Notes: generated by a model not told the origin, from the letters alone. 64,000 bases of DNA from Dendrolimus kikuchii (GCA_019925095.2 CM034397.1:2254001-2318000); one strand, 5' to 3'. Shown: positions 20,336 to 32,080, counted from the stretch's first letter. Numbers and translations: made by a program.

Positions 20336-20526
20336 CTAGCGGCCCGGCGCGGTTTCACCTGCCCTCTGTCCCGCTTCCGTGGTATATAGCGTCATGTCAT
20401 ATAGCCTATGACACTCCGTTAACGTAGCTTTCCAACAGTAAAATAATTTTTAAAATCGGTTTAGTAGATCCCGAGATTACCCCCTACAACGTCACAAACT
20501 TTACCTCTTTATTATATTAGTATAGA
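20336..20526 (-). mobile_element. Helitron-like element
   Basis: On minus it runs from TCTATACTAATATAATAAAG (20526) to GGCGCGGGCC-like GCCGGGCCGCTAG (20336), followed by T. The 5' flank is G rather than A, so the exact start is less certain. It abuts another Helitron-like element at 20528. Confidence 0.75.
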
Positions 20527-20527
20527 C

Positions 20528-21040
20528 TAAGATATGCCTGCGACTTCATCCACGCTTGTCTTGAAATTCCCGCGTGATTCCCGGGACACAAAGTACACCA
20601 GCATTTAAAAAAGAATGTAAGTTATCATTTTAATTAAAACTGTATCGGAATAAGCTAATTTTTATGCAAACGAACAACTACCAACCGCTCCCGGAAAAAC
20701 TTCCGCGGGTTTCCCGGGAAAAGAAATATCAAACATTTTATTATATTTTTGCTATCGACCCGTGAAAAAATCGCATTGGAACTGGAAAAAAATTTCAATT
20801 TGGCCACTTTAAATAATTCCCAGAAAAATTTCCGCGGGATTACCGGAATAAGAAGTAGCGAAGATTTTAAGTCTAAGAATTTGCCGTCGAACAACGAAAA
20901 CAAAAGCGAAATGGCCCCTGTAGTTTTTACGTGAATCCCCAATAAACAGACAAAACGGTAAAGAGACAAGAAATCTAAAAAAAAATGCATCGTGTTCTTC
21001 GTCGTTTATAGTCTATTCCAATTTTTTTTAATAGCTTCAA
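20528..21040 (-). mobile_element. Helitron-like element (type I), decayed
   Basis: Begins on plus with CTAAGATATGCCTGCGACTTC, a mutated CTAG terminus. It carries repeated CCCGGAAAA/CCGCGGG blocks and the TTTACGTGAATCCCCAATAAAC segment shared with 12302, 41989 and 63791. Minus frames of ~110 codons here are spurious. Confidence 0.6.
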
Positions 21041-21104
21041 TGTACAGACACGAATGTTTCGAATGTTATAATTACATGATATAAACAAAAAACGTAGCGT
21101 AGAA

Positions 21105-21248
21105 CGCCCGCCAGCCTGGTGGACTGACGACCTGCGCAAGATCGCCGGCAGGGGCTGGATGAGGAAGACGGGAGATCGGGATATGTGGCGCGTACTTGGG
21201 GAAGCCTACGTCCAACAGTGGACTGAGTTTGGCTGAAGAAGAAGAAGA
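21105..21248 (+). mobile_element. RTE-2 LINE 3' end with (GAA)n tail
   Basis: The last 43 codons of ORF2 (21105-21236): RPPAWWTDDLRKIAGRGWMR, KTGDRDMWRVLGEAYVQQW, TEFG-stop. A GAA repeat follows immediately. The GRPPxxWTDDL...GEAYVQQW ending is typical of RTE-type LINEs. Very short 5'-truncated copy. Confidence 0.85.
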
Positions 21249-21254
21249 TTTAAA

Positions 21255-21330
21255 TTACCGCGCTTAAAACCGTTAAAACGTAGTTATATTATGTATAAAA
21301 GTCGCGAAAACTTAAGAAAATATTATAAGA
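21255..21330 (+). repeat. CR-related fragment
   Basis: AAATTACCGCGCTTAAAACC and the adjacent CGTAGTTATATTATGTATAA segment match 15225-15300 and, complemented, 50230-50325. Confidence 0.6.
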
Positions 21331-21874
21331 AGAAGATGATATAAATTGTATATTTGTAATAATTTGATGGGTTTGATTTAATTTAAAGTTAATTTAATTT
21401 GTTTTAGAGCTTAAAATAAACGCTTGTTTAAAAAAATGTTTGTTAACTATTAATTTATTTTTGGTTATTAATATTCTTCTAGCAAACATTAATTTGATAC
21501 CCATGTCATGGGAGTGCACAAAAAAATAACTAGTCCGCCATATTGGTTTTAGAATGACATCACTTAGCTCATCATACATTGTCATCCAAACTAAACGTGT
21601 ATGCAAAATTGCATTTCAATCGGTTGAGGACAACTGCTTTAAAATTCAGATGGGTACATACATACACACAAAGATTGTAAGGTAAATATAAACTTATAGA
21701 TATATTTATATTTCTTAATAATTGGAATAAATTGAGAGGGTGCCAATTAGTGGCACCTAAAGTATCTCTTGAGTCATATTTCTAATTATTTCTACCAAGT
21801 GAACGGAACGCTTTTATACATACATGATGATGATAGGCATCCTGACATTTTGCAATAGGTATTATATATATATA
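21331..21874. other. Unclassified, MITE-like segment
   Basis: 21480-21720 has the style of Lepidopteran repeats ending in CAATCGGTTGAGGACA... and TACATACATACACAC, but there is no second copy in the window. No coding-like frame. Confidence 0.35.
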
Positions 21875-22146
21875 TTTTTTTTTATGTTTAAGGCTTGGCA
21901 ACTAGGTCTTTAAGCCAGGCGCAGTTGTATTGTAGGGTACAATCCACACCATTCAATGGAGTTCTTGTGAAAACTCGAAAGGCCACATTTGACTATACAG
22001 TTCACATTTCTCACAAAAACACATAATTACTACTCAAAAACTATCAATATCCTACAACTATTGTTCATTTTAGAGTAATTTTACACATTTTTAGAAAATA
22101 AAACTGCACAGCACAACGTCCCCTTTCAGTTCCCGCCAAAAACTCC
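21875..22146 (-). mobile_element. FR repeat, poly(A)-tail type
   Basis: On minus it begins at AGTTTTTGGCGGGAACTGAA (22146) and ends in the tail GGCTTAAAGACCTAGTTGCC...AAACATAAAAAAAA. Its body to CAACTGCGC equals that of the 5725-6039 copy, but the tail then differs, marking the swap point between the two FR tail types. Confidence 0.8.
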
Positions 22147-23671
22147 AATATATCGTTTGATTATATCAAATCAAAGAGTATATCCTATATTTACAAAATT
22201 CACTATTGGTAGACAGTTAAAATATATGGACAGACTTCACATGGTATTTATATTTAACCAATAATCGATACAACATATGTCTGGTTCATTGTTAGTATTT
22301 TTAAAAACAATAATTTGGTTTAGCTTTCTAAACCAAATGATTGTCTGTATTTTATTTTAAGTTCTATATTATAAGGAAATTAATAATATGATCTTTTTAA
22401 GTCATTCAGTAGAGTATAATTGATATACTACTTTAATATATAAATAAACATTGCATTTATTTTTAAATCGTTATATAATAAGAATATACCTACAATACAG
22501 TTTGTTTATCGTACATAAATAGGTTTACGTAATTTAAACTTTTAACTTGACCGCGGAGATTTTAGCTGCGATTAAAATACGTAGTACGTGCGTTGTAAGT
22601 GACGCAATTGGGCTGTGGGACATATTTATAGAAGTAGCGGTTTGTCTATTCCGCGTAAATGCGCCACCTAATACTAAAAAAACGAATTTTTGAAGTGATA
22701 ACTTCATATGGGAGGGTAAACCGCTTCGTTACGTAACGCGTTACGGCGCCAGTCTATCTGGCTTCCCTTTATCTCACGCATACGGTATCCGAAGACAGGC
22801 TCCTCTTCTCTCACTCTAACCCACAGTGCTAGCCGTATTTCGGTAATTAGATTATATAATGATATTAATAATGTACATACTCAAAATTCTAATGTACATA
22901 TATTCAAGAATTGTAACTAAGATAAAATATATTTTATAATCAATAAAAGATTTTATTAATAAATAACCTTTCCTTACATTATCACATTAATATACATACA
23001 TACATAAAATTTCAGTAATAACCCAAGCTTTTCTCAAGTTAAACAATTCCAATATTAAATAGTTCAACTTGTTTAGTTTAAGTTATCACTTCTGACGGGC
23101 GTCCCAAGACGCATACTTTTTTTTTCAATCAAATTAAGCTCCACTGTTTGTTAACTTAATACTTAATTCCGGACTCAACAAATAAATGACGTTTTAAAAT
23201 TTACTCGAACAATTCGTTCGGTGCGCCGGCACCACGAATTGTAGCTAATTGCATTGAATTCAAAGATGCCAACTCCGACAATAAAACTTTATTAAAAGCA
23301 GTGGCATCGATTACTAAATATATGAAAAACTAGATTGGTTTTTAATTTACCATTCAATATAATCATAATTCCTTTAGCCTATATCCATCAACATATCAGA
23401 ATTCAAAATAAACTTCTTACGTATCACTTTCAATTTTTCGTCACGTTGGCAATACCCTTTAATCTCATGCTTTTTCGCGATACATTTAAATATGGCGCGC
23501 AACTTTTAGCGATTTTTAAACTCACAGGTGGCAACACTGACATTGATTGATGGACAGCTGATTGAAAACTAAGTTTGTAGTGCAGTACAGTTGTCAAGCA
23601 AGTCAACAAGAGTTCATGCTGATACTAATAATATATTCGTGTTCATTGAAGGTGATTGAGGTAAAAATCTA
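22147..23671. other. No gene or confirmed repeat
   Basis: AT-rich apart from 22545-22850, which is more GC-balanced and has an LTR-like look. No TG...CA boundaries, primer site or second copy were found, so it is not called. No coding-like frame. Confidence 0.4.
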
Positions 23672-23808
23672 AATAGATGGCGCTGCAATCGTATTTTTCA
23701 ATCAACTAACAAAACCTACATTGTCATAAACAACATGACATTCGTTTTATTACTTCAAATCAGGTTGGCTTCGACTCATTTCTATGTTCTACTGGGCAGT
23801 TGTCTAGA
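23672..23808 (+). repeat. PR repeat
   Basis: About 135 bases matching the complement of 50330-50470: TAGATGGCGCTG, then CATTGTCATAAACAACAT, then TTACTTCAAATCAGGTTGGC and TTCGACTC. Unclassified. Confidence 0.7.
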
Positions 23809-24241
23809 CTATATGGATTTAGTTTCTTCGTTATTATTATTGTAAAAAAACCAATTAGGGTTTTGTGTAAACAAAGCTACTGACCACTGATACGCGGTGT
23901 AGCCGCGGGGCACATTGTAGTACATACATAAACATATATGTGAGTGTCCCTATAAACACTGAACCAGTTCAATATGACTTTACACCAATAAGTGTAATGT
24001 CATATTAAACAGAAAACACGTAAGCACACTTCACTTATAATTTCCGCTATTACAATTTCCGCTTCCGTCAATACATTGACCCATACAAGATAAGCTCAAA
24101 CCAGAAGTCATGGCCGTACGTAATAAAATAGTATCATCAAGTGAAATGCATTTTTAAACGTAATATGCTACGCTGCATAAATAAAGTTCACGTTGTTAGG
24201 GTTGTCAAGCATCTGTAAATATTAAATACATAATAATAATA
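23809..24241. other. Nothing recognised
   Basis: AT-rich; no shared repeat or coding-like frame. It ends at the TA flanking the mariner remnant. Confidence 0.5.
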
Positions 24242-25052
24242 CCAGGCTACTCATAAAGTATTGTGAAGAAAAGTTTTTATGTACGAGAGACTGGCCAGAT
24301 ATAAACTATTTTGAAAATATGATTATTTAGAACGATAATTAGGTACGTTCCAATTTCAAAAGTTCCCACCAAAATGTTTGCGAGCTAATTTAAATTATCG
24401 TGTGTCATTGAAAAATGGATAGCGCCGGGAACGTTTTCGCGCTATGATTTTTTACGGATTTCAAGTGTCGTCTGAAGTACGATAGATTTCAAACGGCATT
24501 CATGGATGAAGGCTCTTCTAAGGCAACCGTGTATCGTTGGTACAACGAATTCAAGCGCAGTCGACTAACTTTGGAGGATGAAGAAAGAAGTGATCGTCCA
24601 TCGACGGCTGTTACGGAAGAAAATGTACTAGCAGTGAAAAATTTAATACAAGACATAATAATAGACGAGTTACGTATCAAGAGATTCAGCAGGTACTGCA
24701 GATTGGATCGGTAAAGCCTTCACGAGATTACACACGTACATTTTCGCGCGAGGAGGATAATTTCACGCTGTTCGCCGCACAACCTCACCGATGCTCAGAA
24801 GCAGGCCCGGGTGGAATGGTGCCGTGATATGATAAACAAATTTGAAGTAGGCTCGTCTCGGTGTGTTTACGACATCATTACAGGTGATGAGTCCTGGATT
24901 TATCAATATGATCCAGAAACGAAGCTCCAGTTGACGATTTGTGTTGGCAACACCAACAAACAATTGATTTTTGACTTTTGTCACATAAATTTTTTCCTTC
25001 CAACATGTAATGTATTTGTTGCATAGAGGCTGGTGGAGAGTACTTTGAAAAC
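24242..25052 (+). mobile_element. mariner-type transposon remnant
   Basis: A TA dinucleotide at 24240-24241 is followed by CCAGGCTACTCATAAAGTAT, which looks like a mariner left inverted terminal repeat. The transposase remnant follows at 24415-25058. The right terminus is absent; a Helitron-like element begins where the transposase C-terminus stops. Confidence 0.8.
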
Positions 25053-25058
25053 CTATAT
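24415..25058 (+). pseudogene. mariner transposase, frameshifted and internally deleted
   Basis: The N-terminal helix-turn-helix part is clear (FQTAFMDEGSSKATVYRWYN, EFKRSRLTLEDEERSDRPST) at 24480-24714. It resumes in another frame with HNLTDAQKQARVEWCRDMIN and the first catalytic aspartate in ITGDESWIYQYDPETK at 24880-24925. About half the usual ~345-residue protein is missing: after PETKLQ the second and third catalytic aspartates are gone, and only the C-terminal CIEAGGEYFENLY (25020-25058) returns. Non-functional. Confidence 0.85.
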
Positions 25059-25385
25059 ATAATATATAAAAGAAAGTCGTGTTAGTTACACTATTTATAA
25101 CTCAAGAACGGCTGTACCGATTTGGCTGAAAATTGGTGGGGAGGTAGCTTAGAACCAAGAGATGGACATAGGATACTTTCTATCCCGTTGGAACCGGTAG
25201 GTGGCTCTGAGATCGGGTTCTAGAATCCTCCTAATCACCTGAACCGATTTTGGTGATTTTGTTTTTGTGTGTTTGAGTGGGTCCCCGAATGGTTTAGATT
25301 CGCAATTAGAACCGGTGGTGGCGCTAAGATCGGGTTCTAGATTTTTATTTTTTCAGAACAGGACAACGTCTGCCGGGGCCGCTAG
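25053..25385 (+). mobile_element. Helitron-like element, 333-base subfamily
   Basis: Matches 36761-37093 end to end: AGAAAGTCGTGTTAGTTACA, CAAGAACGGCTGTACCGATT, 3' end GTCTGCCGGGGCCGCTAG then T. The 5' TC is degraded to CC. It is located at the end of the mariner remnant. Confidence 0.87.
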
Positions 25386-25697
25386 TATTTAATAAAAAAA
25401 ATATTTACCTATAGATCATTTTTCTTTATTTTCGTAAAACTTCGAGTGTCCCACGTGTGTGCCGTTACATTCATGCTGCTTCTTGTCTTTAAAACAGCAA
25501 TATCACGTTGCGAAGTGTAGGAAGTAGGAAGAAGACTTATCTTTTTAACTTAAATTGTATGACTATTTAGTATGTATGACTTTCATTAACATTTTCTTCA
25601 AAAGAATTTAGTTTAAGTAAAAATTTTGGATTTAAATAAAGCGCGGCTCCTATATTTTACTAATCATTTACTTTTTTTTAATTTACCATTAGTAGAA
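25386..25697. other. Nothing recognised
   Basis: AT-rich spacer; ends with TAG-rich DNA at the FR insertion site. Confidence 0.45.
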
Positions 25698-26012
25698 TAG
25701 TAGTAATAGTAGTAGAATTCGCCACAAAGGCAGGCAAAGGAATCTTAGTTCACACAGCCAATTCTGATGTATAAGTCTTCGTATTTCACAGTTGTATTGT
25801 AGGCTACAACCGACGCCATTCAACGGAGTTCTTGTGAAAACCCGAAAGGCCATATTTAACTATACAGTTCACATTTCTCACTAAAACACATAATTACTAC
25901 TCAAAAGCTATCAATATCCTACAACTACTGTTCATTTTAGAGTAATTTTACACATTTTTTGAGAATAAAACTGCACAGCACAAAGTCTCCTTTCAGATCC
26001 CGCCAAAAACTC
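25698..26012 (-). mobile_element. FR repeat, trinucleotide-tail type, with TSD
   Basis: On minus it starts at GGGAGTTTTTGGCGGGATCT (26012) and ends in a CTA/TAG-type run. 12-base flanking repeats ccattagtagaa / ccattagtggaa lie at 25686-25697 and 26013-26024. Same tail type as 5725-6039. Confidence 0.83.
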
Positions 26013-26024
26013 CCATTAGTGGAA

Positions 26025-26406
26025 ATTTGACATTATTTGTATGGAGCGTATATCAAATTTTATGGTTAGTAAGACAGAGGAACCGGCCATAAATTATTTT
26101 TGGCAGAAACTTAGAGAGTGATATTAAGCTATGCAGTTTTATTTTCAAATAACACAGTTGGTTAAAAATTTAAAATAGTTTATTAATTCATTGATTTCCT
26201 CGATAGCTTTACTATTTAGCATATTTTAATATCAAACAAATAAAAAAATGAAAGTCTTAATTACAACTACATTAAATTATGTTTAAAACTAGGCATATGT
26301 CTCACCTCTTATAATTTCTTTCTACTTTCTGAAATAAAAAAAATAAAAAGAGAAGAATATGTGAGAGGTCTGTAGTAGAATTAGGAATTTTTCAGAGTTA
26401 CATTCC
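26025..26406. other. Nothing recognised
   Basis: AT-rich; no coding-like frame. Confidence 0.5.
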
Positions 26407-26672
26407 TTACAGCGTATTCCATTAGTAGCCCACAACGCCCAAAATACTCGGTTAGTCGTTCCACAAGGCGACCGCGGTCGTTGTAGTCGTGGCGAAAACG
26501 TCACTAATGATGTCATCATTTTCGATCACACAACGCTCACAACGACTCATGTCAACAGGTGGGTCGAATAACCGTTCCACTTGGTTTTACGATTGTAACG
26601 CTGGCAAGCAAGTGGAATGGGAAACATCGCGGTCGTGAACGTGGTCGTTGTGAGTCCCTAATGGAACGTACG
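26407..26672. mobile_element. MITE-like repeat (family M), complete
   Basis: Imperfect terminal inverted repeats: left CAGCGTATTCCATTAGTAGC and right end GTGAGTCCCTAATGGAACGT. The body has ACCGCGGTCGTTG and ATGATGTCATCATTTTCGAT. Relatives at 9640-9975 and 58738-58986. No target duplication could be fixed. Confidence 0.7.
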
Positions 26673-27044
26673 CTTAGTAGGCTATTATTATAGCTAGAAT
26701 TCCTCTTTCAAGTTCTTGATTAGCAAGAACAGAATCAACTTTAATATTACCGGCGCCCTGGACCAAAAATTTACAAACTCCTCTTGCAAACTATGGAAAA
26801 AACCAAACATTGAACATGTTTTTTAAACCCCTCCCGCCTGACGAACAGGGTTTCCGGCCTTATATATCTTTGGGGTTCTGTATCTTTCTTTTTATTTTTT
26901 TTCAAACTTAAATAGATTGGGTTACGTTTTATATAGGCTGTGGCCTCAAATAAAAAAAAATACGCAGAGTCGCTTGACAGTCCCGTTTAAGCGCCCCCTT
27001 ATTTCAGGTGCTCTCGAGCCTTTGCTTAACCACACCCTTTTTTA
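26673..27044. other. Nothing recognised
   Basis: Mixed composition; no shared repeat or coding-like frame. Confidence 0.45.
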
Positions 27045-27300
27045 CTAGAGGAAAATTACTTGAGGTCTAGCATCCCTTGAGTGTGCGATTCGCTAAGTTG
27101 CTATTAACACCAGGGTTACAGATACCTACTAACACTCCAAGGTGTTCCATCCTACGCCTTATACCAGGGCTACGGGAAAACGGATGCTCACCATCTCCGT
27201 GAGTGTCCAACCGCGCTCTACCCATTTTTTTGATCACGCAAAGGGCAATGTCTTTTCTTGGGACACCATGCTCGAGCCTGGGGGGAAGGCCAGATTGCCT
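27045..27300 (-). mobile_element. R1L 3' region fragment
   Basis: Diverged R1L 3' untranslated sequence: CCTACTAACACTCCAAGGTG, TCCTACGCCTTATACCAGGG, then TCTTTTCTTGGGACACCA, also present (complemented) at 1270-1300. Confidence 0.6.
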
Positions 27301-27873
27301 ATTTTTTCTATGATGGCAAGCAACAATTATTTGGGCAGTACAAGATTTCTATTACAAAAATGCTTACTGCGCAGCCTTCTACAATGTATAGCACGGCTAT
27401 TATCGGAGACACTTCTTTAGATTCTAACAAAAACAATAATTTGCCTAGGTCCTTCTAAATTTTATAATGAATACTCAAACTTTATTAAAAGGGAATCTGT
27501 GCAATGTTAATGGGTATTAACAACGTGATGAATGATTTAACAAAACTACCGTTAAAAAAAGCAGTCTAATTAACTATTACTTTATAGTAAAAAAACTTAC
27601 GGTTTCAGTACTGTACTCCTTTCCAATAATATTAAAAGACCGAAGAGAATTTGCGATTTTGTATGTAAAGAAAAATCTTTATTAATTTATATATTATTCA
27701 AAATTTTGATTACATGTGTTTCCTTCCTTGACGAAATATAACTTCTTGTGGTTTCTTTGAAATATTAGATAATGTGTTTTAAAGAGCAAAAAAAATGGTA
27801 CAATCAATCAGGCGATTGGAAATATGATTCAAGTTTAAAGACTATAAAAGCTGCTTTAGATAACTAGCTAACT
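27301..27873. other. Nothing recognised
   Basis: AT-rich; no coding-like frame. Confidence 0.5.
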
Positions 27874-28075
27874 AGTGTTACAGTTATTGAGTAGTATAGT
27901 TGTTCTTGTCGTGTTTCTTTTTAAAATTAATAATTAATTTTGTAATGTACCCTCTTATTTCTAAACGATACAATCGGCCATTTCCTTAATTGAATAGTAA
28001 TGTTATATTTTTATTTATTCTGTGATTAGCACCTGTTTTATATAGAGTAGTTGTCTATAATTTACCATAATTTTT
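27874..28075 (+). repeat. KR repeat, uninterrupted copy
   Basis: GTTACAGTTATTGAGTAGTA, then TTAATAATTAATTTTGTAAT and ATACAATCGGCCATTTCC. It reads straight through where the 13217-14165 copy carries SB and a MITE. Confidence 0.72.
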
Positions 28076-28089
28076 ACCATAGTTTAAAA

Positions 28090-28345
28090 CTGAGGGATGT
28101 CTGGGACTCTTGATCGGTCGTATGCCCACCGTGACCTCTGAGTAGAAGGACGGGGAATGTCGGCCTTCAAATTACCCACTAAACTTAGCCTGCCCCACTC
28201 TCCTACGCGCTTTTATGGGGTGCCACAGGGACCAAACCATTTGTGTTACATCTGCGACACTCCGACGCTTGGCTATCTCACTTAGGATACGACCGGGGAA
28301 GGGTACCTTCTTCATCAAGGGGGGGTTCGGCGGAATCCAACCACG
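28090..28345 (-). repeat. NR repeat, GC-rich
   Basis: Complement is similar to 1027-1310 (shared GGTGCCACAG and GGGGTGCC/GCGCTTTTATGGGGTG area). Probable LINE 3' region; clade unknown. Confidence 0.55.
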
Positions 28346-28545
28346 CCCTACCCTAACGTTATTACTAAGCCAGGATGGAAATATATCTACTTCAATATCT
28401 AATATCTATCTATATACATAAATAAAATTATAGTACATGTAAAATTGTGTCCTGTAGTTTGGCAGCCCTACACAGTAATCTACGCAGCGGTAGCGCACAG
28501 CTTGCGCAATCAATACGCTTTGGAATTTTCTATAAGTATTGTTAC

Positions 28546-29165
28546 TTTTTTTTTTTTATTGGACTTGACTTTATGTTGTTGGTCCGAAGACCTTACAACT
28601 TTACCGGGGTTTTTGGGGCGAGTGCCTTCGCGAATCGAAGGCGCTCGAGCCCGGGGGGGCAACTTGCTCAAGGGAGCTCCCTAAGGAGTTTTACCTCGGC
28701 TGGATTGTTGCCATGAGAGGGGGATGAATTTAATGATGCCCACCATAGGGCGACACAAAGCACTAATTGAGAACGGGCGACGGGTAATATAAAGCCCGAG
28801 GGGATCGATTCCGGCAGGCCTGGATCGGTGGTTTGCGGCGGTCTACGCTATCTTACTGTCGTTTCTCAACGTGTTATGGCTGGGAGAGTAGAAACGGCGA
28901 AAGAAACTTCCCAGCAACACGCCTAGTCTATCCTGTGGGGGGGCTATGTCTCCTAGCGTCCCTCGCAGGGACGTGGAGAGATCTTGATTGGCGGCGCCTG
29001 AGACGCCGCCGTCTGTGTCTGTCTGTCCGTGCCTGCCAGCCTGCCGTCCTAACCGCGGGCGGGCTGATCCGGGCCAGCCGTTTTGTGATAACGTCGACCC
29101 TGTCCGTGAGGACGTTACGCGGTCGTCGCACGAGAGCCTTTCGCCGAGGCGTATAATCGGACGCG
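28546..29165 (-). mobile_element. Jockey-like LINE 3' end, with TSD
   Basis: Minus-strand copy of the 7248-7972 element. Poly(A) end at 28546-28558 and the arginine-rich ORF2 end at 28930-29160 (ASDYTPRRKALVRRPRNVL). Exact 10-base duplication gtattgttac at 28536-28545 and 29166-29175. Confidence 0.92.
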
Positions 29166-29175
29166 GTATTGTTAC

Positions 29176-29662
29176 TATAAGTAAGTTTAAGGTGTGACAT
29201 AATACGATAATAGTATTCTTTACTATAATAAGAAAAGGAAGCGAAATTCCATTAAATAATGCTCATTTCTTAAAATAAATTTTCATAATGAGTTTTTTAT
29301 AGTTAGAATACGTTTTTCAACAAAGGATTTCTAAAATTTCTTCGAAGCTGGCAGTTTGACCACTCTTGTTTTGCAAGCCCCGCTCTGTGTACGACTATTA
29401 TGGGAAATGAGAACGAAGGTGCTATGGGGCTATTAAGATAATATTCTAATAGGGATAGGAACCAGGGGGAATATGGAAAGAACTATGGCATGAGTTCGTT
29501 ACAGTCCTCGAAGAGCATGAACAAAATGAGCAGACGGCAACTTATCACTACGCATGAGCCCTCCAAAATTCCTTAAAAGAAAAGCTTTTACGAGATGCAG
29601 AGAGACGTGCTGCAATTATTGCATCAAAGCTACCGGCTTTATACTTTTCACACTTCTGCTCC
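29176..29662. other. Nothing recognised
   Basis: No shared repeat; no coding-like frame. Confidence 0.5.
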
Positions 29663-29975
29663 TTTTTTCATTGCAGGAGATTAGCAGACAGGCATACGGC
29701 CCGCTTGATGGAAAGCGGTTACCATCGCCTATGGACATTTGCAACACCAAAGGTGCTACAAATGCGCTGCTGCTCTCTTAAAGGGAGACTGGAACCTGGT
29801 CACTAATGCCGGAACACAACTCAAGGTTGTTATGGCGACATACTTTTGACCAGGGGTGGTAGCCATCCAGTCGGGCAAATGCCCTACCACCTGGCTGTGG
29901 GTTGTTAAGTCGCCTCTTACGACAGACCGCCCGGCCGCAGGAAATTGTATTCTTTCTCCGTTCCTGCACGGATAA
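29663..29975 (-). repeat. SB repeat, full length
   Basis: Complete on minus, 5' end ATCCGTGCAGGAACGG at 29974. Well conserved. Confidence 0.92.
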
Positions 29976-30485
29976 AAATTCCTGGAAATAAAGTCTTAAC
30001 TCTTGTGATCTTCACTCCGTGCCGGGTAGGTAAGCCAAACACGAAAGTAGAGGCATTATTATTAGTCAAGAAACTTAATATTATATATGTATAGAATTTC
30101 CAGAATAAAGTAATAATCAATCGGTTTCCTTAAAAACTTAAAGCTGGATTCTCCAGAACATAAGAAGAATTCTAGTAAACCAGACAATTGTTAGGACACC
30201 AGACATACAGGAAATATCAAATATGAGTTCACATACAGTGCATCGATCTGTTAGTAATTCAAGAAGACAGTTTCTACGCTTTCACTCTCAGGGTCAAGGA
30301 TCGATGGCTGTTCGATGACACTGAAGTTATCAATCATTGCGTCTTGTTTATTACTAATATAATCTAGTCTGACAGATGGACGCGGAAGAACAGTGTTTGA
30401 GTAATGAAGTGTTTCTGAGAATTCTATAGAAATTAAGCATTTAGGTTATTGTATACGTAGATATTGACAGTGGAGCTGTAGACAA
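29976..30485. other. Nothing recognised
   Basis: No shared repeat or coding-like frame. Confidence 0.5.
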
Positions 30486-30790
30486 ATTCAAGTCACTCAG
30501 TAAGGTACGGAGCGAGTTAAATTAAGAGTTTTTCTCATGGACATAATCCAAAATGAGGTTATCCGCAAGAGAGTCAAAGTAATAGATAAAACTCGCTAAC
30601 ATGCTGAAATAGACACATCTGTCGTAGGACCGATGGCTGATGTGACAGATTTGTCTTGGATTGGAGACCATGTTGGTAAACGTTAGTATAACATACTCTC
30701 CGCCCTAGAGGCCCCATGAACTAAGCATGGTTGCTGCTGTTGCCGATTATATGTTGGATTAGAAAAAAGGAGAAGCGGAAAATATAGATG
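30486..30790 (+). mobile_element. RTE-like LINE ORF2 fragment, decayed
   Basis: A plus frame with stops reads ...KLRVFLMDIIQNEVIRKRVK, VIDKTR-stop-HAEIDTSVVGPMADV. It parallels the RTE-type order of a DRIRNxEIRRRTKV block followed by a WxWAGHIxR block. Very decayed; clade call by pattern only. Confidence 0.5.
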
Positions 30791-30794
30791 ACTC

Positions 30795-31070
30795 ATCTCA
30801 TCTTCATCTTCAGCCAATCGATGGCTACTGCTGGCCGGGCTTCCCCCTCATTCAGCCTTTGTCGGAGTCCTTAAGTAGGTCGTTAGTTCACCTTCCGGAG
30901 AATGTCCTACGCTACGTTTATCGAGACGTAGTCTACCCTCCAGGACACGTTTGCTCCTCCGGCCGTTCTTCTTGCGGTAGACGTAACTGGCCACTTCAAC
31001 TTCCTATGTTTACAAGCTATGTCGTTAGCTTTGGTTCTCTTACAGATATCCTCATTCCAACAAAACTCGC
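30795..31070 (-). mobile_element. RTE-like LINE 3' fragment
   Basis: Contains CAATCGATGGCTACTGCTGG and the GGCCACTTCAACTTCC segment also seen at 39590-39610 in the RTE-2 copy. It lies head-to-head with the preceding fragment. Confidence 0.5.
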
Positions 31071-31769
31071 TCTATAGCTGAATATGTGGTGAACAACTTA
31101 AAATTAAAATTACCTCCGCATTCCAGACAAAAACCTTTATGCCGAGCGTGTCCAGAAAATTCCAGACTTATGGTAACCATAACTGCAACTGATTATTCGG
31201 TAAATTAGATTTTGTATTCCCATTTCGTTATCCTTAATTACTGTAGTATAACTACTGAAAACTGACTACAACCCTCTCTACAGCAATCCTTTGTGTGATT
31301 CTGCAAAAACAATGCTAACACTTACTAACGCTCTATGACTAGGAAATCGATACTCGACAAAAAAGGCCCATTCTCTTACTAAAATAGACAATATAAACTT
31401 TTCCCCCGACATTTCTTGCTGTAGGGAAATGACTTTTGTGAAATTGCCTGTGAAACGACTTATTGTCAATGTTTTCATTGACTATTGATTGATGATTTGA
31501 TTTATTATGGTGATAAAACCAGACTCACTGGCAGAAAGTGTAGCATACTGCGTATTGTTTGCAAGTGCAAGCTTTTAGGGTACCTTAGTTGTTTCAGCCA
31601 TGTTTCAGAAACTAAATATATATGACTGAAATGAAATTCAAAGATCTTTTGAAGTTAAAACTTCTTTAGGTGCGTTGGGCACATTTAGGATAGGCAAAAA
31701 ACACTGAACTCGTGTGACCGTCACGCTCAGATATAAAGTTTTCACTTCTGACGTGTAATCCCGTTTATC
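31071..31769. other. Nothing recognised
   Basis: AT-rich; no coding-like frame. Confidence 0.5.
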
Positions 31770-31898
31770 CGTGCAGGAACGGAGAATGAATACAATTTCC
31801 TGCGGCCGGGTGGCCTGTCGTAAGAGGCGACTTAACAACTCACAGCCAGGTGGTAGAGCATTTGCCCGACTGGATGGCTACCACCCCTGGTCTAAATG
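31770..31898 (+). repeat. SB repeat, 5' head only
   Basis: The head is intact from TATCCGTGCAGGAACGG to CTACCACCCCTGGTCTAAA, then stops. It lacks the LINE-like tail, so it was truncated after insertion. Confidence 0.85.
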
Positions 31899-32080
31899 CG
31901 ACTCATAACACTCCTTCACTCTGTCTACAAAATTTAGATTACCGCGATTGAAGTGGGCAAAAGCTAGATTTTAATGTCTATTCTTGGTCTACGATGTCTA
32001 GCCACTAAACTTTTTTGCTGCGCAACTGTTTTGCCTGCATTAATAATATAATAACTAAAATTTTATACATACGTTAGTAT

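Noticed and set aside
20655..20990. 111-codon minus frame
   Set aside because: Lies inside a decayed Helitron-like element; phenylalanine- and leucine-rich only because of A/T runs.
22545..22990. Solo LTR of a Gypsy or Copia element
   Set aside because: Composition is suggestive, but no TG/CA ends, TSD, primer-binding site or second copy were found.
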